NCBI RefSeq assembly: GCF_001440035.1 | Contig: NZ_LJYG01000021.1 | Location: 1 to 41,705, forward strand | From: Bradyrhizobium manausense | GTDB taxonomy: Bacteria; Pseudomonadota; Alphaproteobacteria; Rhizobiales; Xanthobacteraceae | Direction of reading: 5' to 3' | Length of the DNA: 41,705 nt | In this document: one piece after another, positions 41,697-41,705 of the stretch | Layout: every line of letters begins with the position of its first letter | Position numbering within the stretch: the first letter of the stretch is position 1 | Position numbers and translations under genes: made by a program | The notes under the pieces: model-generated | Seen by the model: only the letters and a program-made list of their open reading frames with translations | What the model was told of the DNA's origin: nothing | The model's database searches: none

Positions 41697-41705
41697 AACG
41701 CTCTA

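Larger units (their letters stand above)
40655..41705 (+). mobile_element. Complete IS630-family element
   Basis: The left end TAGAGCGGTTCACA at 40655 matches, inverted, the right end TGTGAAACGCTCTA finishing at 41705. The terminal TA on both sides is the duplicated target expected for IS630/Tc1-mariner elements. Length is about 1.05 kb, with two overlapping transposase frames. It landed in decayed sequence next to the nodD remnant. Confidence 0.92.

Overview
The window looks like a symbiosis island or other accessory region of a nodulating alpha-proteobacterium, most likely a Bradyrhizobium. The support is a tts box (the binding site of TtsI, the type III secretion activator of rhizobia) in front of a repeat-containing effector candidate, a decayed nodD-type LysR gene, a panB-panC pair of the kind carried on rhizobial symbiotic replicons, rhizobial-type IS110, IS3 and IS630 elements, and several small proteins typical of these islands. 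The species call is inference from gene content only.

Layout. 1-2540: an IS110-type element sits inside the orfA of an IS3-type element. 2540-5580: remnants of a tailed-phage structural region (portal C-terminus, tape-measure-like protein, small structural proteins). 5577-9841: a compact defence and toxin-antitoxin block with a TIR protein, DarT-DarG, and a Panacea/SocA-like antitoxin with a SocB-like toxin. 9889-12940: a membrane protein, a 5'-truncated tyrosine recombinase, an unknown protein and a second recombinase remnant. 13194-15640: a methyl-accepting chemotaxis protein and a small protein. 16138-17896: tts box plus predicted type III effector. 17850-21240: decayed, gene-poor sequence with a GNAT acetyltransferase. 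21243-22996: panBC. 23692-29812: small rhizobial proteins, an S1/P1-type nuclease, a broken di-haem cytochrome c peroxidase and a broken AA10 lytic polysaccharide monooxygenase. 30115-30638: hicAB with a frameshifted hicA and a strong terminator. 31368-32534: a GSU2403-type nucleotidyltransferase-fold gene headed by three tandem 29-bp palindromes, transcribed away from a complete Wadjet operon jetABCD (32877-39667). 39674-40384: the 3' part of a nodD-like gene. 40655-41705: a complete IS630-type element whose right end coincides with the window end.

How it works together. Two defence loads stand out. One lies inside a phage remnant (TIR, DarTG, SocAB-like). The other is the GC-rich Wadjet operon with its divergent nucleotidyltransferase. 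The host-interaction genes (effector, nodD remnant, panBC, LPMO remnant) belong to the symbiotic background. Many genes are visibly decaying: portal, integrase twice, cytochrome peroxidase, LPMO, hicA and nodD. This fits an island with rapid turnover. All homology calls come from motif recognition by eye; no database search was run.
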